NCBI RefSeq assembly: GCF_000812465.1
Contig: NZ_JWMA01000124.1
Location: forward strand, 1-37,761
Direction of reading: 5' to 3'
Length of the DNA: 37,761 nucleotides
Source: Cupriavidus sp. IDO
Lineage (GTDB): Bacteria; Pseudomonadota; Gammaproteobacteria; Burkholderiales; Burkholderiaceae
In this document: one piece after another, positions 26,185 to 34,533 of the stretch
Position numbering within the stretch: position 1 is the stretch's first letter
Layout of the letters: each line of letters opens with the position of its first letter
Notes under the pieces: model-generated
Told to the model about the DNA's origin: nothing
Database searches by the model: none
Seen by the model: only the letters and a program-made list of their open reading frames with translations
Program-made: the position numbers and the translations under genes

Positions 26185-26727
26185 TTAGCGGATGAACCGC
26201 TTGACATGGTCGGCGCCGAGACCGATCGCCTCATAGTGCTTGCGTGCCGCCTCAATCTTCGTGAACACGTCCTCATAGCCAACGGCTACACCTTGCGGAT
26301 CAACATAGGTGTAGCCGCCCGTCACGTGGAACCACGTGATCATCTCCTCGACGTCATGCGGCACGAAGAGCGTGTGCGTCTCACCGGCGGGTTCATGCGC
26401 GTACGAGCCCAATTCAGCTGTCCAATCGTGTTCCAGGTAATACCAGCGCCCTTTCAAAACCATTGCGTGCACAGGGCCCGTATGGCGGTGTCGCGAAAGC
26501 ACGCCGGACTGGCGCACGCGAAGCAAATTAATGTAATAGCCCTGGCTCGCGCTCAAAAGAAGAGGCTTGAACGACACCGTTCCCGTCATCGGGACCCACA
26601 AGTTGTCGTCTTCAAGCCAATTGTCCAGCACCCCGGCGTGCACAATGTCCGGGGACATGTCCGGCGGCTGCGGCAGCTGGAATGGAACGGCATCCTCGTC
26701 AGGGGCCCGCTTGGTCAAGTTGGTCAC
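26185..26727 (-). CDS. Cupin dioxygenase of the 2,4'-dihydroxyacetophenone dioxygenase family
   Basis: The product has 180 residues. The segments NLWVPMTGTVSFKPLLLSAS, QGYYINLLRVRQSGVLSRHRH and YYLEHDW, then EPAGETHTL, match the family that cleaves the aryl-CO/CH2 bond of hydroxyacetophenones with Fe and O2. Probable metal ligands are His80, His82, Glu99 and His118. The start is GTG 26725-26727, because GGAGAC lies 6 bases upstream; the earlier in-frame GTG at 26769 has no site. It is the first gene of an operon with the alpha/beta-hydrolase. A promoter with an operator-like palindrome is at 26805-26833. A relic of a second copy's last 20 codons is at 32056-32118. The exact substrate is inferred only at family level. 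Confidence 0.88.
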   Translation of the reverse strand: MTNLTKRAPDEDAVPFQLPQPPDMSPDIVHAGVLDNWLEDDNLWVPMTGTVSFKPLLLSASQGYYINLLRVRQSGVLSRHRHTGPVHAMVLKGRWYYLEHDWTAELGSYAHEPAGETHTLFVPHDVEEMITWFHVTGGYTYVDPQGVAVGYEDVFTKIEAARKHYEAIGLGADHVKRFIR

Positions 26728-26800
26728 TTTGGTCTCCAAATTAGCAGTTGCTGATCGACGTCCTTGCACTACGTGCCTTGATCTGCGTCGAAACCAGTGC

Positions 26801-26837
26801 CAGTACTTTAGTCATGTTTGACATCCGTGACAAGGAT
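26801..26837 (-). promoter_or_regulatory. Promoter of the cupin-hydrolase operon with spacer palindrome
   Basis: On the minus strand: TTGTCA (26828-26833), a 17-bp spacer, then TAAAGT (26805-26810), about 78 bases before the GTG start. The spacer holds GTCA-AACA-TGAC, a perfect interrupted palindrome in the classic position for a repressor. A homologous sequence is at 32313-32346 (29 of 34 aligned bases identical), which supports function. Confidence 0.65.
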
Positions 26838-27083
26838 GAAATGCAACCGTTTTCGTCGCGGGGCGTCCCGAAACTCGTTTCGGGATCACGTGGGCGTAGG
26901 ATTTTCCGCCAGGTCATCTTTGCGTCACCAACTTCGTTCAGCCAGCGAATCGTGCTTTGCGCATATCGCCATAGGTCGTTTGACGCGGCTCCTTTAGCAG
27001 GGTGCTGAAGTCCCTCCCGCGGACGTCAGCGTGACGACTGGTTGAGGCGTTGATTTGAGAACCCACCATCCAATCCCGCATTC
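26838..27083. other. Intergenic stretch, no gene seen
   Basis: Between the cupin promoter and the IS5 remnant; probably includes the left flank of the IS. No terminal repeat was fixed. Confidence 0.35.
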
Positions 27084-27830
27084 GTGCGCGGCGCGCAGAC
27101 ACCTTCACGGAAAGCTTGTTCACTATGCAGAGTGCTGGAGGATTTCGTGCCGAAGTTCCACCCGATGCGCTCGATCCGCACCATGACCAACCAGGCGCCG
27201 GTGAAGATGGACCGGTTGTTCGCGCAGATGTACAGGGCCGATATCAAGGGCGGCGGCGACAAGGACGATAACGATGGAGGTAACTTCAAAGGTCGCGAGC
27301 TCAGCGACGACGTGCACGAGTCCAAGACCGATCCCGATGCCAAGCTCCACCGCAGGAGCAAGACAGGCAGCGAGACCAGCCACATGCGTGTCATACCCTG
27401 AGCGACAGCCGCTATGACCTGGTGGTGAGCGCCATGGTGACCAATGCTGGCGGACACTCCGAACGAGAGGCCGCAAACGTCACGCTCAACGACACCAGGC
27501 AGGTGACGGAAAACCTGGTTTTGAAAGTCACCGTGGGCGCGGACAGACGCTACGATGAGCAGGAAATCATTCGAGCCTGCCTGGAGACGAAGGTGACGTC
27601 CCGCGTCGCACGGAACACCTCGGGGCGACGCCCGGCCGTTCCTGACGCCGTTGCTTGCAGCACCGGTTATGCCGTCTCGCACCAAAAGCGCAAGCTGATC
27701 GAACAAAACTCTGGCTGGATCAAGACCGCGGGGCGCACGCGTCAGGTGATGGTGCGCGGACCAAAGAAAGTCGACCAGATGTTTGCGGCGCGAATCGCCG
27801 CTTTCATGTGCGACCCTCTTCCACGCTGCC
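27084..27830 (+). pseudogene. IS5-family transposase, internally deleted and frameshifted
   Basis: The N-terminal part LEDFVPKFHPMRSIRTM and MDRLFAQMY belongs to the IS5 family. It passes directly into the post-catalytic segment DGGNFKGRELSDDVHESKTD, so roughly 150 residues including the first catalytic aspartate are deleted. After a frameshift near 27400 the other frame continues with YDLVVSAMVTNAGGHSEREA, VTVGADRRYDEQ (second catalytic Asp), NTSGRRPAVPDAV, YAVSHQKRKLIEQNSGWIKT and VMVRGPKKVDQMF. The similarity ends near 27800-27830. It is a dead element. Confidence 0.85.
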
Positions 27831-28204
27831 AAACGCCTGGCCCGAGCCCGGCCCATATTTGCGTGTCCGGACCAGCGACTCCGCGTTGTGGGTTGTCATT
27901 ACTCACGCGCGACCGGCTGAACGAAGTGTCCCCCAGGTCTTTCCAGGGTGGCGGGCATCATCGCGCCCTTCTTTGCCCTGCTGTTATGCGAGTGAAGATC
28001 CAGGGGACGTACAGCCAGACATTAGGCCATGCTGGCTCGCCCCATCAGCAACGCCGCCAACTCTGCCGATTCCGCCCGACGCACTTGGTAACTGTCGTCG
28101 CCCGCCGCTCTGGCCCGCTCGGAGCCAAACCGCGTATTGCGGCGCAATTCAAACGGGAAGTTGCACCTGTGCCCCCACAGCGAAGAGCCAGGCCCCGAGG
28201 TCGC
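27831..28204. other. Intergenic stretch, no gene seen
   Basis: Between the IS5 tail and the 3' end of the minus-strand GST gene. No coding sequence, terminator hairpin or IS repeat was recognised. Confidence 0.35.
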
Positions 28205-29305
28205 TTAGTTGTCCACAACTAGCCGGTGATTCCGATGCCGGACGGGATGACGGACCACCTTGTCGAGATTGGCTCCTCCTCCGATCCGCATGAGCAAGTC
28301 GTTCATCGCACGCTTCGCGCTCTCTGGCGCCCGCTGGTAGTAGAACAACGGCCTTTGGAACATATACTGAATGCAGGTCCAGACATTGCGCTTCGCCGAG
28401 GCCTTGCCGACGATAAAATCCTGCGTACCGAGGAGACGCGGAATTGGGCTAGTGTAATTCGCGTCGATCCACTCCCCCACACGATCGATCGTATCGCAGG
28501 CTACTGGGACGTATTCTGCGAACAAATGCCGCATTATCGGCATGAGCGTTTCCGGGACCCTATCCTCGCCGAAGTATTCGCCCTGAGCCTTCACGGGCGA
28601 GTTCATCCGTTCAACCCAACGCACGACGTTCGGGAAATTACGCCTCAGCAGCGCGGACGAATAGAGGTCGCGATAGAGGTGCGCATATAGCGGCCCCATG
28701 AAGGCGAAGTCCGACGTCGACGGCCGTGAGCCGAAAAGGTAGTCATGATCTTCGAAGTGAGCCTCGAGCCAACCAAGAAGACTCTCCGTCCATAGCTCGA
28801 TTTCGGGCGCCGTCTCCGGAACAATACCCAAGGACGGCAAGCGATCGCGGGCCCATGCACATCCTTTTTCGCCCACGATCAACTGCTGCGCGGCCTGCGC
28901 CATGGGCTCGTACATTCGTCCGAATTCGCCCTTCAAATACTCGTAGTTCGTCTCGAGAAACCCCCAACGGTAATACATGGCCGGTATCCGCACCCAGTCG
29001 TGCGCATACGCCTCCACCAGAAGATTGGCCAAATGTAGAACCGGTGTAGAGGGGTACACAGAAACCAGCGGGTATCGCCCCTCTAACTCATCGATGATAT
29101 CAGTCGAGTCCTGGAGCATTTCCCCGTCCGGCATCAACAGCACTGGCATCATGCGATAGCCGATCCGAGGGACGAGAAAGCTGTCGTAGACAGCGTTGGA
29201 AGCGACCATCTCCTGAAACGGGATGCCCTTAAAGATGAGGTAAGACCTCACCTTCGCCGTATAGTTGGAGATCTGGGCGCCATAGAGCGTGTAGACGTCA
29301 TGCAT
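28205..29305 (-). CDS. Glutathione S-transferase family protein (long form)
   Basis: The product has 366 residues, longer than the usual 200-230 of cytosolic GSTs. The N terminus is a thioredoxin-like fold (YTLYGAQISNYTAKVRSYLI, then the cis-proline segment MMPVLLMPDG and the SNAIL-like QDSTDIIDELE). The helical C-terminal domain is clear from about residue 150 (WTESLLGWLEAHFEDHDYLF, SRPSTSDFAFMGPLYAHLYR). The last 100 residues add an extra helical segment. No Cys is present in the N-terminal active-site helix, so a Tyr or Ser GST type is expected. It is monocistronic and lies between an IS5 remnant and the actP operon. Substrate is unknown; conjugation or isomerisation of an electrophile is the family role. 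Confidence 0.88.
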   Translation of the reverse strand: MHDVYTLYGAQISNYTAKVRSYLIFKGIPFQEMVASNAVYDSFLVPRIGYRMMPVLLMPDGEMLQDSTDIIDELEGRYPLVSVYPSTPVLHLANLLVEAYAHDWVRIPAMYYRWGFLETNYEYLKGEFGRMYEPMAQAAQQLIVGEKGCAWARDRLPSLGIVPETAPEIELWTESLLGWLEAHFEDHDYLFGSRPSTSDFAFMGPLYAHLYRDLYSSALLRRNFPNVVRWVERMNSPVKAQGEYFGEDRVPETLMPIMRHLFAEYVPVACDTIDRVGEWIDANYTSPIPRLLGTQDFIVGKASAKRNVWTCIQYMFQRPLFYYQRAPESAKRAMNDLLMRIGGGANLDKVVRHPVRHRNHRLVVDN

Positions 29306-29866
29306 AATCAGCTTCTCACGATTCGAAAGTTCTAATTCGGGATGTCCTTTGAGCCCCTATCCGCGGCGACAAACGCCCCGGCCAGTTGCGTACGCCGACC
29401 CTAATTGCGTGATTGTTCATATTTCCCGACACCCGTGGCCCTGTCTCCGGCGCCGCTATGTCTGCTTAGAACTCTCTAGGGAACTGAGTAAAAGCGCGTC
29501 TTGGGCCTCTACTCCCCTTAACATTAGCCGGTTAGCTATAAATCCGGCTATTGCTACGAACGAATAGCAACCATTCCCGAGCGGAATACATCAAGAATTG
29601 TGGCCCTTCTTTCATACTGTTGAGTAGAGCCCACGCTATCGCTCCCACGCGCGCCACACTCGAGCCGAGAGAACCGGTGCCGCCGCGATGACGACGCGTG
29701 TCGACAATCTTTAAAGAGACTGGGACATTCGTCGCCGGGCGTGCGTCCACGACTGGCACCGCCACCGTGCTCGTTTCCTAGGCGTCTGTCCGCGCCAAGT
29801 GCCTACGTACGGGACCCAATCAGCCGTGCAGCCACGGACCCAAAGCAGCCCGTCGGCCCCGAGCGC
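29306..29866. other. Intergenic region without a gene
   Basis: About 560 bases between actP (ending at 29867 on the minus strand) and the GST. It must contain the GST promoter. No clear terminator or promoter pair was identified. Confidence 0.35.
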
Positions 29867-31519
29867 CTAGCGCGCCGGTCCCAGCTCGCTGGATACCAAC
29901 TGATCCTCGTATTGGTCCCTTTCCGTCTCCGCCGCTGCGGAGCGGTCTGTGATGGAGAGGACGAAGATCGCGACAAACGCCGCAGTCATCGAGAACAGAG
30001 CCGGATACTCGTAGGGGTAGACCGCAGTCTTGTGGCCCAAGACCTGCACCCATACCGTGGGGCTTAGAATCGTCAGGCCCACTGCGGTTCCAAGCCCGAT
30101 GAGTCCGCCGAACACTGCGCCGCGAGTCGTAAGGCCTCGCCAGTAGATGGACAGGAGCAAGACTGGGAAGGTGGAACTCGCTGCGATCGAAAACACCAGG
30201 CTGACGATGAACGTAATGTTTTGCTTCTCAAAGGCGATGCCAACAACGATTGCAAGCACACCCAGTACGACCGTCGTGGCACGTGATACCAACAGTTCCT
30301 GCCGGTCGGTGGCAGTACCTTTGCGCAGCACGTTTGCGTACAGGTCGTGAGAAACGGCTGAGGCGCCCGCCAACGTGAGCCCGGCAACGACGGCCATGAT
30401 CGTTGAGAAGGTTACAGCGCTGATGAAACCCAAGAAGATGTTCCCGCCGACCGCATGTCCGAGGTGGACAGCAACCATGTTGGCGCCACCAACCAGCGCG
30501 CCGCCTTCATTGTGATACGCGGGATCGGAACTGACCAAAGCGATGGATCCGAAGCCGATGACAATGATCATGGCATAGCCGGCGCACATGATCCCGGTTG
30601 CGTGGAACACGCTTTTGCGTGCCTCCTTAACGTCGGGGACGGTAAAGAAACGCATCAGAATATGCGGCAAACCTGCAGTCCCAAATATCAGCGCGAGACC
30701 GAGAGAGATTGCCGAGACAGGGTCTCGGATTAGCCCCCCTGGGCCCATGATGGCGGTACCTTTCGGGTGGATCCTGACTGCGGCAGATATCAGATTCTCG
30801 AAGCTGAAACCAAAGCGCTGCAGAACCATGAATGCCATGAAAGCAGCGCCGATCAAAAGGAGCGCCGCCTTGACGATCTGGATCCAGGTGGTAGCAAGCA
30901 TGCCGCCAAAGAACACGTAGAGCACCATGAGGACACCGATCAGCACTACGGACCAAACATAGCTAATGCCAAATAGAAGTTCGATCAGCTTTCCAGCCCC
31001 CACCATTTGGGATACGAGATACAGCAGAACAATCACGAGCGAGCTGATAGTCGAGAACGTTCGGATAGGGCTCTGCTTCAGTCGAAATGACAGGACATCC
31101 GCGATAGTGAACCTACCCAAATTTCGAAGTGGCTCTGCGATCAAAAACAGGATCACAGGCCAGCTTGCGATGGCACCTACCAAATAAATGAGCCCGTCGA
31201 AACCGCTGCCGTACACGAGCGCAGAGACGCCAAGAAGGGACGATGCGGACAGGAAGTCCCCAGCGATAGCCCATCCGTTCTGCATGCCTGTAATACGCCC
31301 ACCGGCGGCGTAATGATCGGAGACGCCTGAGCTCTTCCGGGCGGCCCATTTCGTAATGAACAGGCTGAAGATGACAAACAAGAAAAACATTGCAATCGCG
31401 CTAGGGTTCGAAGCTTGATGCAACGACCCTGTGGAGCCAGGTGACGTCGACGCCTGCGCGGCGGGCAACGTGGTCAAGCACGTGGTGGCCAATAGCCAGA
31501 TGACACGCCAAAAGCTCAT
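29867..31519 (-). CDS. actP: Cation/acetate symporter ActP
   Basis: The product has 550 residues (E. coli ActP 549). It belongs to the sodium:solute symporter family and takes up acetate, glycolate or similar monocarboxylates at the inner membrane. The N terminus has a cleavable-type signal (WLLATTCLTTLPAAQA), then about 13 hydrophobic helices. Signature blocks are YAAGGRITGMQNGWAIAGDF, LSASSLLGVSALVYGSGFDG, TIADVLSFRLKQSPIRT, GTAGLPHILMRFFTVPDVKE and FSTIMAVVAGLTLAGASAVS. It overlaps the DUF485 gene by 4 bp (ATGA, 31516-31519), so the two are co-translated. No acs gene is present in the window. Confidence 0.95.
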   Translation of the reverse strand: MSFWRVIWLLATTCLTTLPAAQASTSPGSTGSLHQASNPSAIAMFFLFVIFSLFITKWAARKSSGVSDHYAAGGRITGMQNGWAIAGDFLSASSLLGVSALVYGSGFDGLIYLVGAIASWPVILFLIAEPLRNLGRFTIADVLSFRLKQSPIRTFSTISSLVIVLLYLVSQMVGAGKLIELLFGISYVWSVVLIGVLMVLYVFFGGMLATTWIQIVKAALLLIGAAFMAFMVLQRFGFSFENLISAAVRIHPKGTAIMGPGGLIRDPVSAISLGLALIFGTAGLPHILMRFFTVPDVKEARKSVFHATGIMCAGYAMIIVIGFGSIALVSSDPAYHNEGGALVGGANMVAVHLGHAVGGNIFLGFISAVTFSTIMAVVAGLTLAGASAVSHDLYANVLRKGTATDRQELLVSRATTVVLGVLAIVVGIAFEKQNITFIVSLVFSIAASSTFPVLLLSIYWRGLTTRGAVFGGLIGLGTAVGLTILSPTVWVQVLGHKTAVYPYEYPALFSMTAAFVAIFVLSITDRSAAAETERDQYEDQLVSSELGPAR

Positions 31520-31875
31520 GACCGGCCTCCCGCTTTGATTGCAGCCACGTTCGCGTCAATCACCGTGTTTGCTCGACGCACGTACACGCCAACGAGCAAG
31601 AAGGCGAGCGCGAGAATCCCGAAGCAAACGGGTATTCCCCAGCTCGTGGATCGGCCAGGGCCGATGGGGGTCGCGAGCCAATCGGGCTTGAACGCAATGG
31701 TCGAGACGAACCCGAAGTAGGCGACCAGCATCACCACCGTCAGCGACCAGCTAGTCCACCTTCTTTCGCGGACCAGCCTGCGAAACTTCTCATCGCGGAC
31801 AACGTCCCTTCGTTTCAGCTCGCCCGGCCCAGTGAGGCCTGGGTTGGCGGCTGCTACAGGCGCAGCATTCGACAT
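31516..31875 (-). CDS. yjcH: DUF485 inner-membrane protein (YjcH-like)
   Basis: The product has 119 residues with two transmembrane helices (WSLTVVMLVAYFGFVSTIAF and GIPVCFGILALAFLLVGVYV), the plan of DUF485 proteins. In E. coli yjcH lies between acs and actP; here too it is directly upstream of, and overlapping, actP. Its biochemical role is unknown, probably as an accessory of the symporter. An AGGAGGAG ribosome-binding site precedes the ATG. It is the first gene of the pair, so the operon promoter should lie in 31876-32055. Confidence 0.92.
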   Translation of the reverse strand: MSNAAPVAAANPGLTGPGELKRRDVVRDEKFRRLVRERRWTSWSLTVVMLVAYFGFVSTIAFKPDWLATPIGPGRSTSWGIPVCFGILALAFLLVGVYVRRANTVIDANVAAIKAGGRS

Positions 31876-32055
31876 GTCGTCTCCTCCTTCAACTTATTCT
31901 TCCATACAATTTCTGGATCACCGACGCGCAACTTCGCTCGGAATTTACTTTCAACAATACTCGTGAGCAGCCGAAAACCGCAGCCGCTCGCGACTATTGT
32001 TGGCACTAAAAAGTCAAGTCCTTATGCAAAGGAATGCTCTCGTTGCTGAACTAAC
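31876..32055. other. Upstream region of the yjcH-actP operon
   Basis: Holds the ribosome-binding site and, presumably, the promoter. No distinct -35/-10 pair was picked out. It ends at the stop codon of the cupin relic. Confidence 0.35.
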
Positions 32056-32118
32056 TCAGCGGACAAACCGCTTGACGATGTAATCCCCGCCAGGTCCGAT
32101 TTCGTCGTCATGCTTGCA
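32056..32118 (-). pseudogene. Cupin dioxygenase 3' relic, paralogous to the gene at 26185-26727
   Basis: On the minus strand the last codons read CKHDDEIGPGGDYIVKRFVR and stop (TGA). The intact cupin ends ARKHYEAIGLGADHVKRFIR and stop. About 12 of 20 positions match, including the unusual terminal VKRF-x-R. Nothing similar continues upstream, so the body of the gene was deleted. Together with the promoter relic at 32313-32346 and the hydrolase relic at 21357-21528 it marks a second, broken cupin-hydrolase operon. Confidence 0.7.
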
Positions 32119-32653
32119 GGCTGGAAATGTCGGCCGACATACCAGATTCCAACGGACGCCGATAGGATTGCTTGCTCATCCGGACCTCTATTCCCGCTTC
32201 TCTCACGGACGAGTCCTCCAAGCGCTCTAGCGTGACGCAGAGCCCGTCAAACGCTCAACCGCCGGTCGCCGGTCGCCGGTCGCGCTCTTGCGCGCGCCGG
32301 CTCGATGTTTGACAGTATAGTCAAGTTTGACATAGATGGCAAGGATATGCCAGCGCCGTCCCGTCATTCGCTCCGTGCCGCAGTGACATCGTCTGATTCC
32401 CCCTAATCTAAACTTGATCGATGTCCAGCCATACGACCCAGACCTCGTCGTCCTCGCCGGTCGCGCTGAGCACCGACGCTGCATGCCCGCCGCCCGTTGA
32501 GGCAGCGTCGCTTTGCTACAAGATGGCTGCAACGCGAGCAGCAGCTTGCCCTCGTCTAGGAGCAACGACCGCCGTAGAGCGTGGGGCAAAACGGTGAAGA
32601 CGAAGAGCTTTCGTCCGCCCGGACGCGTTCTGAACGTCCCGTGGTTGCATCTT
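32119..32653. other. Eroded region without a gene
   Basis: Contains a triple GCCGGTC tandem repeat (32261-32281), the promoter relic (32313-32346), and otherwise only short unassignable open frames. This is where the body of the second cupin gene should have been. Confidence 0.45.
32313..32346 (-). promoter_or_regulatory. Relic promoter homologous to that of the cupin-hydrolase operon
   Basis: On the minus strand: TTGCCA, a 17-bp spacer, then TATACT, with GTCA-AACT-TGAC in the spacer. Aligned with 26801-26837 it matches at 29 of 34 bases, with one 3-base gap. The sequence is at least as good a sigma-70 promoter as the intact copy. It may still be active, driving transcription into the relic and toward yjcH-actP. 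Confidence 0.65.
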
Positions 32654-33121
32654 CTACCCGACGCGCCGGAATACGACCAGTCGAATCACCAGTCGTTGAC
32701 ATACGTCGCCGTGTTGGTTCCGCGTTTCGCTTTGTACGGTCACAATGCCTCGATCGGGCTTGGACTTGGACGGCACGACACTGAGGATTGTGCTGACCAC
32801 ACGCAGCACGTCGCCCGACCGCGTGGGACGCGGCCAGGCGAGCTCGCCACCGGCACCGATGATGCCGCCCGCCAACGGCAGGCTTTGCACCAGCAGCTTC
32901 ATCGTGACGGCTGCCGTATGCCAGCCGCTTGCCGCGAGCCCGCCGAATAAGGTACCGCGCGCGGCAACATCGTCTAAGTGGAACGGCTGCGGATCGAATT
33001 CGCGTGCGAACGCCTGGATCTGCGCAGCTCTCAACTCTAACTCGGGGCTTTCATACACCATGCCTTCGGAAAGGTCTTCGAGATAAACCCTATTGTTCGT
33101 CACGCCGCTGCTATCAGCCAT
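32654..33121 (-). CDS. MaoC-family hot-dog dehydratase
   Basis: The product has 155 residues. The hydratase-2 motif is present as FAREFDPQPFHLDD, with the catalytic Asp and His at the expected spacing, followed by GLAASGWHTAAVTMKLLV and the late GDVLRVVSTILSV strand. MaoC proteins hydrate trans-2-enoyl-CoA or related acyl thioesters in beta-oxidation-like pathways. The ATG has a GGAG 7 bases upstream. It lies just downstream of the PRISE gene on the same strand but with a terminator between, so it is probably transcribed separately. Confidence 0.9.
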   Translation of the reverse strand: MADSSGVTNNRVYLEDLSEGMVYESPELELRAAQIQAFAREFDPQPFHLDDVAARGTLFGGLAASGWHTAAVTMKLLVQSLPLAGGIIGAGGELAWPRPTRSGDVLRVVSTILSVVPSKSKPDRGIVTVQSETRNQHGDVCQRLVIRLVVFRRVG

Positions 33122-33438
33122 CTTATCGCTCCTATTGTCTAACCAAGGGGAGTCGGAACCAAGGATCCGACTTACTCGTTCACAGAGGCCCTCACAATGC
33201 GCCGCACAATTTCAGCGACGCTTCAACGCCCTGTCTTTCAGGACAAATTGCCTTAGCCCGACTGAGATCCTGGATTTCTCGCACCAGTTCTTGGGACACC
33301 AGGTAAAGAAAAGCCGCCCTTGGGGGGCGGCGAGACGTTACGGCTTAGCGGGTAATTTGCCAACTCAGAGGGCGACGGAGCCCCGTCAGCCTTTCTCGTC
33401 GCGAGAAGGGCGCCATCCAGTGCAAGAGGCAACCGGTG
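33122..33438. other. Intergenic region with terminator, upstream of the MaoC gene
   Basis: About 317 bases separating the PRISE gene from the MaoC gene on the minus strand. It carries the terminator at 33309-33331 and should carry the MaoC promoter. No gene seen. Confidence 0.4.
33309..33331 (-). terminator. Rho-independent terminator after the PRISE gene
   Basis: On the minus strand, GCCGCCC-N5-GGGCGGC is a perfect 7-bp GC stem (33313-33319 with 33325-33331) followed by TTTT. It lies about 110 bases after the stop of the gene at 33439. Confidence 0.65.
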
Positions 33439-34533
33439 TCACACCGCGGGCGGTAGCAACTTTCGGTCAATGAAGAATTGCAGCGCATCGCAAAAAGCAT
33501 CTCGGGTATCAACTACCTCGCTGAAGCCAGCCTTGCGAAGCTTGATTGTGCTGACAAACGCTACGGGCCCAGCCGGAGCGCCGTACGCGAAGGCAAAGTC
33601 AGCGTGCTGGTCACCTTGCCCGACGAACGAAGCCAGGTCACCGCTTGCCAGACCATACGTGGCAACGATCTTCGCCCAAACATCGGCGTTATCTCGAATG
33701 TATTGAGCCACGCTCATCGGCTCATCGGGCCCAGTTTCTACGCCAAGCGTCTTTGCTAGCGCGGGCCAAACATGCCGCCACGCGAAGACATCTCCGTTGG
33801 TAACGTTGAAGATCTCGTTCGCTGCCTGCGGAGCTTGTGCAGCCCACACCATCACATTGCCGACAAGGCCGGCATCCGCCATTTCCCAAACGAAGGACGG
33901 GCCTCCGGGGAAGCTGAACGGCTCGCCTTTCTCTCGCCGAATTGCCGCATAAACGCCAATGGCTGGCAGCACATTGAGAGCGCCCTGTGTCTTACCCGTC
34001 ACCAATTGGGGGCGAAGAACGGTGTAGGCGAACCCGTGCTTCGCACCCGCGTCGCGAACGTAGTCCTGCTGGTCGAAGAAGAAGTTCGCATGATCGTCCC
34101 GGGGGTCACTCTCCCTCGCAGGAACGGCGATCGGGTGAAGGTGGACGCCATACGCCTTCGTGCCCTGCAGGATCGACACGTGCCTCAAGCTCGACTTCCC
34201 GGATACAAGAGGCTCGATCACGTTGCGCAGCATTGCGTTGTTGACTTCAATCTGCTCAGCGTTCGACCAGCCACCGACCAGATCCGTGGCATTCTCATAA
34301 ATCGCAGCATAGGCAACGTGTGTTACGCCAGTGATACCTGAAAGCGCTTCATTCGAGGCTTTCTCGTCGCGCAAATCAACCCGCACATGCTCGAAGTCGC
34401 GGCCACTTGGGAGTTCCGGTTTGCGCCGGGAAATACCCACGACATCCCACCCTGCAGAGAGGAAGGACTCGATGGCGGCGACGCCGATCAGTCCGCTCGC
34501 CCCAGCCACTATAACTTTGTTCTTCACGCCCAT
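33439..34533 (-). CDS. PRISE-type SDR (progesterone 5-beta-reductase/iridoid-synthase-like enone reductase)
   Basis: The product has 364 residues, as is usual for the family. The cofactor motif is VIVAGASGLIGVAAIESFLS. The PRISE-specific SILQGTKAYG holds the catalytic Lys (K126), and VLRPQLVTG is also present. These enzymes reduce activated C=C bonds of enones with NADPH and are found in plants and bacteria. The segment where family members carry the catalytic Tyr (N-F-Y-Y/F-D-x-x-D) reads NFFFDQQDYV here, so the usual Tyr is Phe (F152/F153). The start is ATG 34531-34533 with GGAG 6 bases upstream; further upstream in-frame starts are less supported. It ends before a terminator. Confidence 0.87.
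   Translation of the reverse strand: MGVKNKVIVAGASGLIGVAAIESFLSAGWDVVGISRRKPELPSGRDFEHVRVDLRDEKASNEALSGITGVTHVAYAAIYENATDLVGGWSNAEQIEVNNAMLRNVIEPLVSGKSSLRHVSILQGTKAYGVHLHPIAVPARESDPRDDHANFFFDQQDYVRDAGAKHGFAYTVLRPQLVTGKTQGALNVLPAIGVYAAIRREKGEPFSFPGGPSFVWEMADAGLVGNVMVWAAQAPQAANEIFNVTNGDVFAWRHVWPALAKTLGVETGPDEPMSVAQYIRDNADVWAKIVATYGLASGDLASFVGQGDQHADFAFAYGAPAGPVAFVSTIKLRKAGFSEVVDTRDAFCDALQFFIDRKLLPPAV

Noticed and set aside
32261..32281. Three copies of GCCGGTC
   Set aside because: The array is too short to interpret as a regulatory iteron or satellite; it is noted only as low-complexity sequence in an eroded region.
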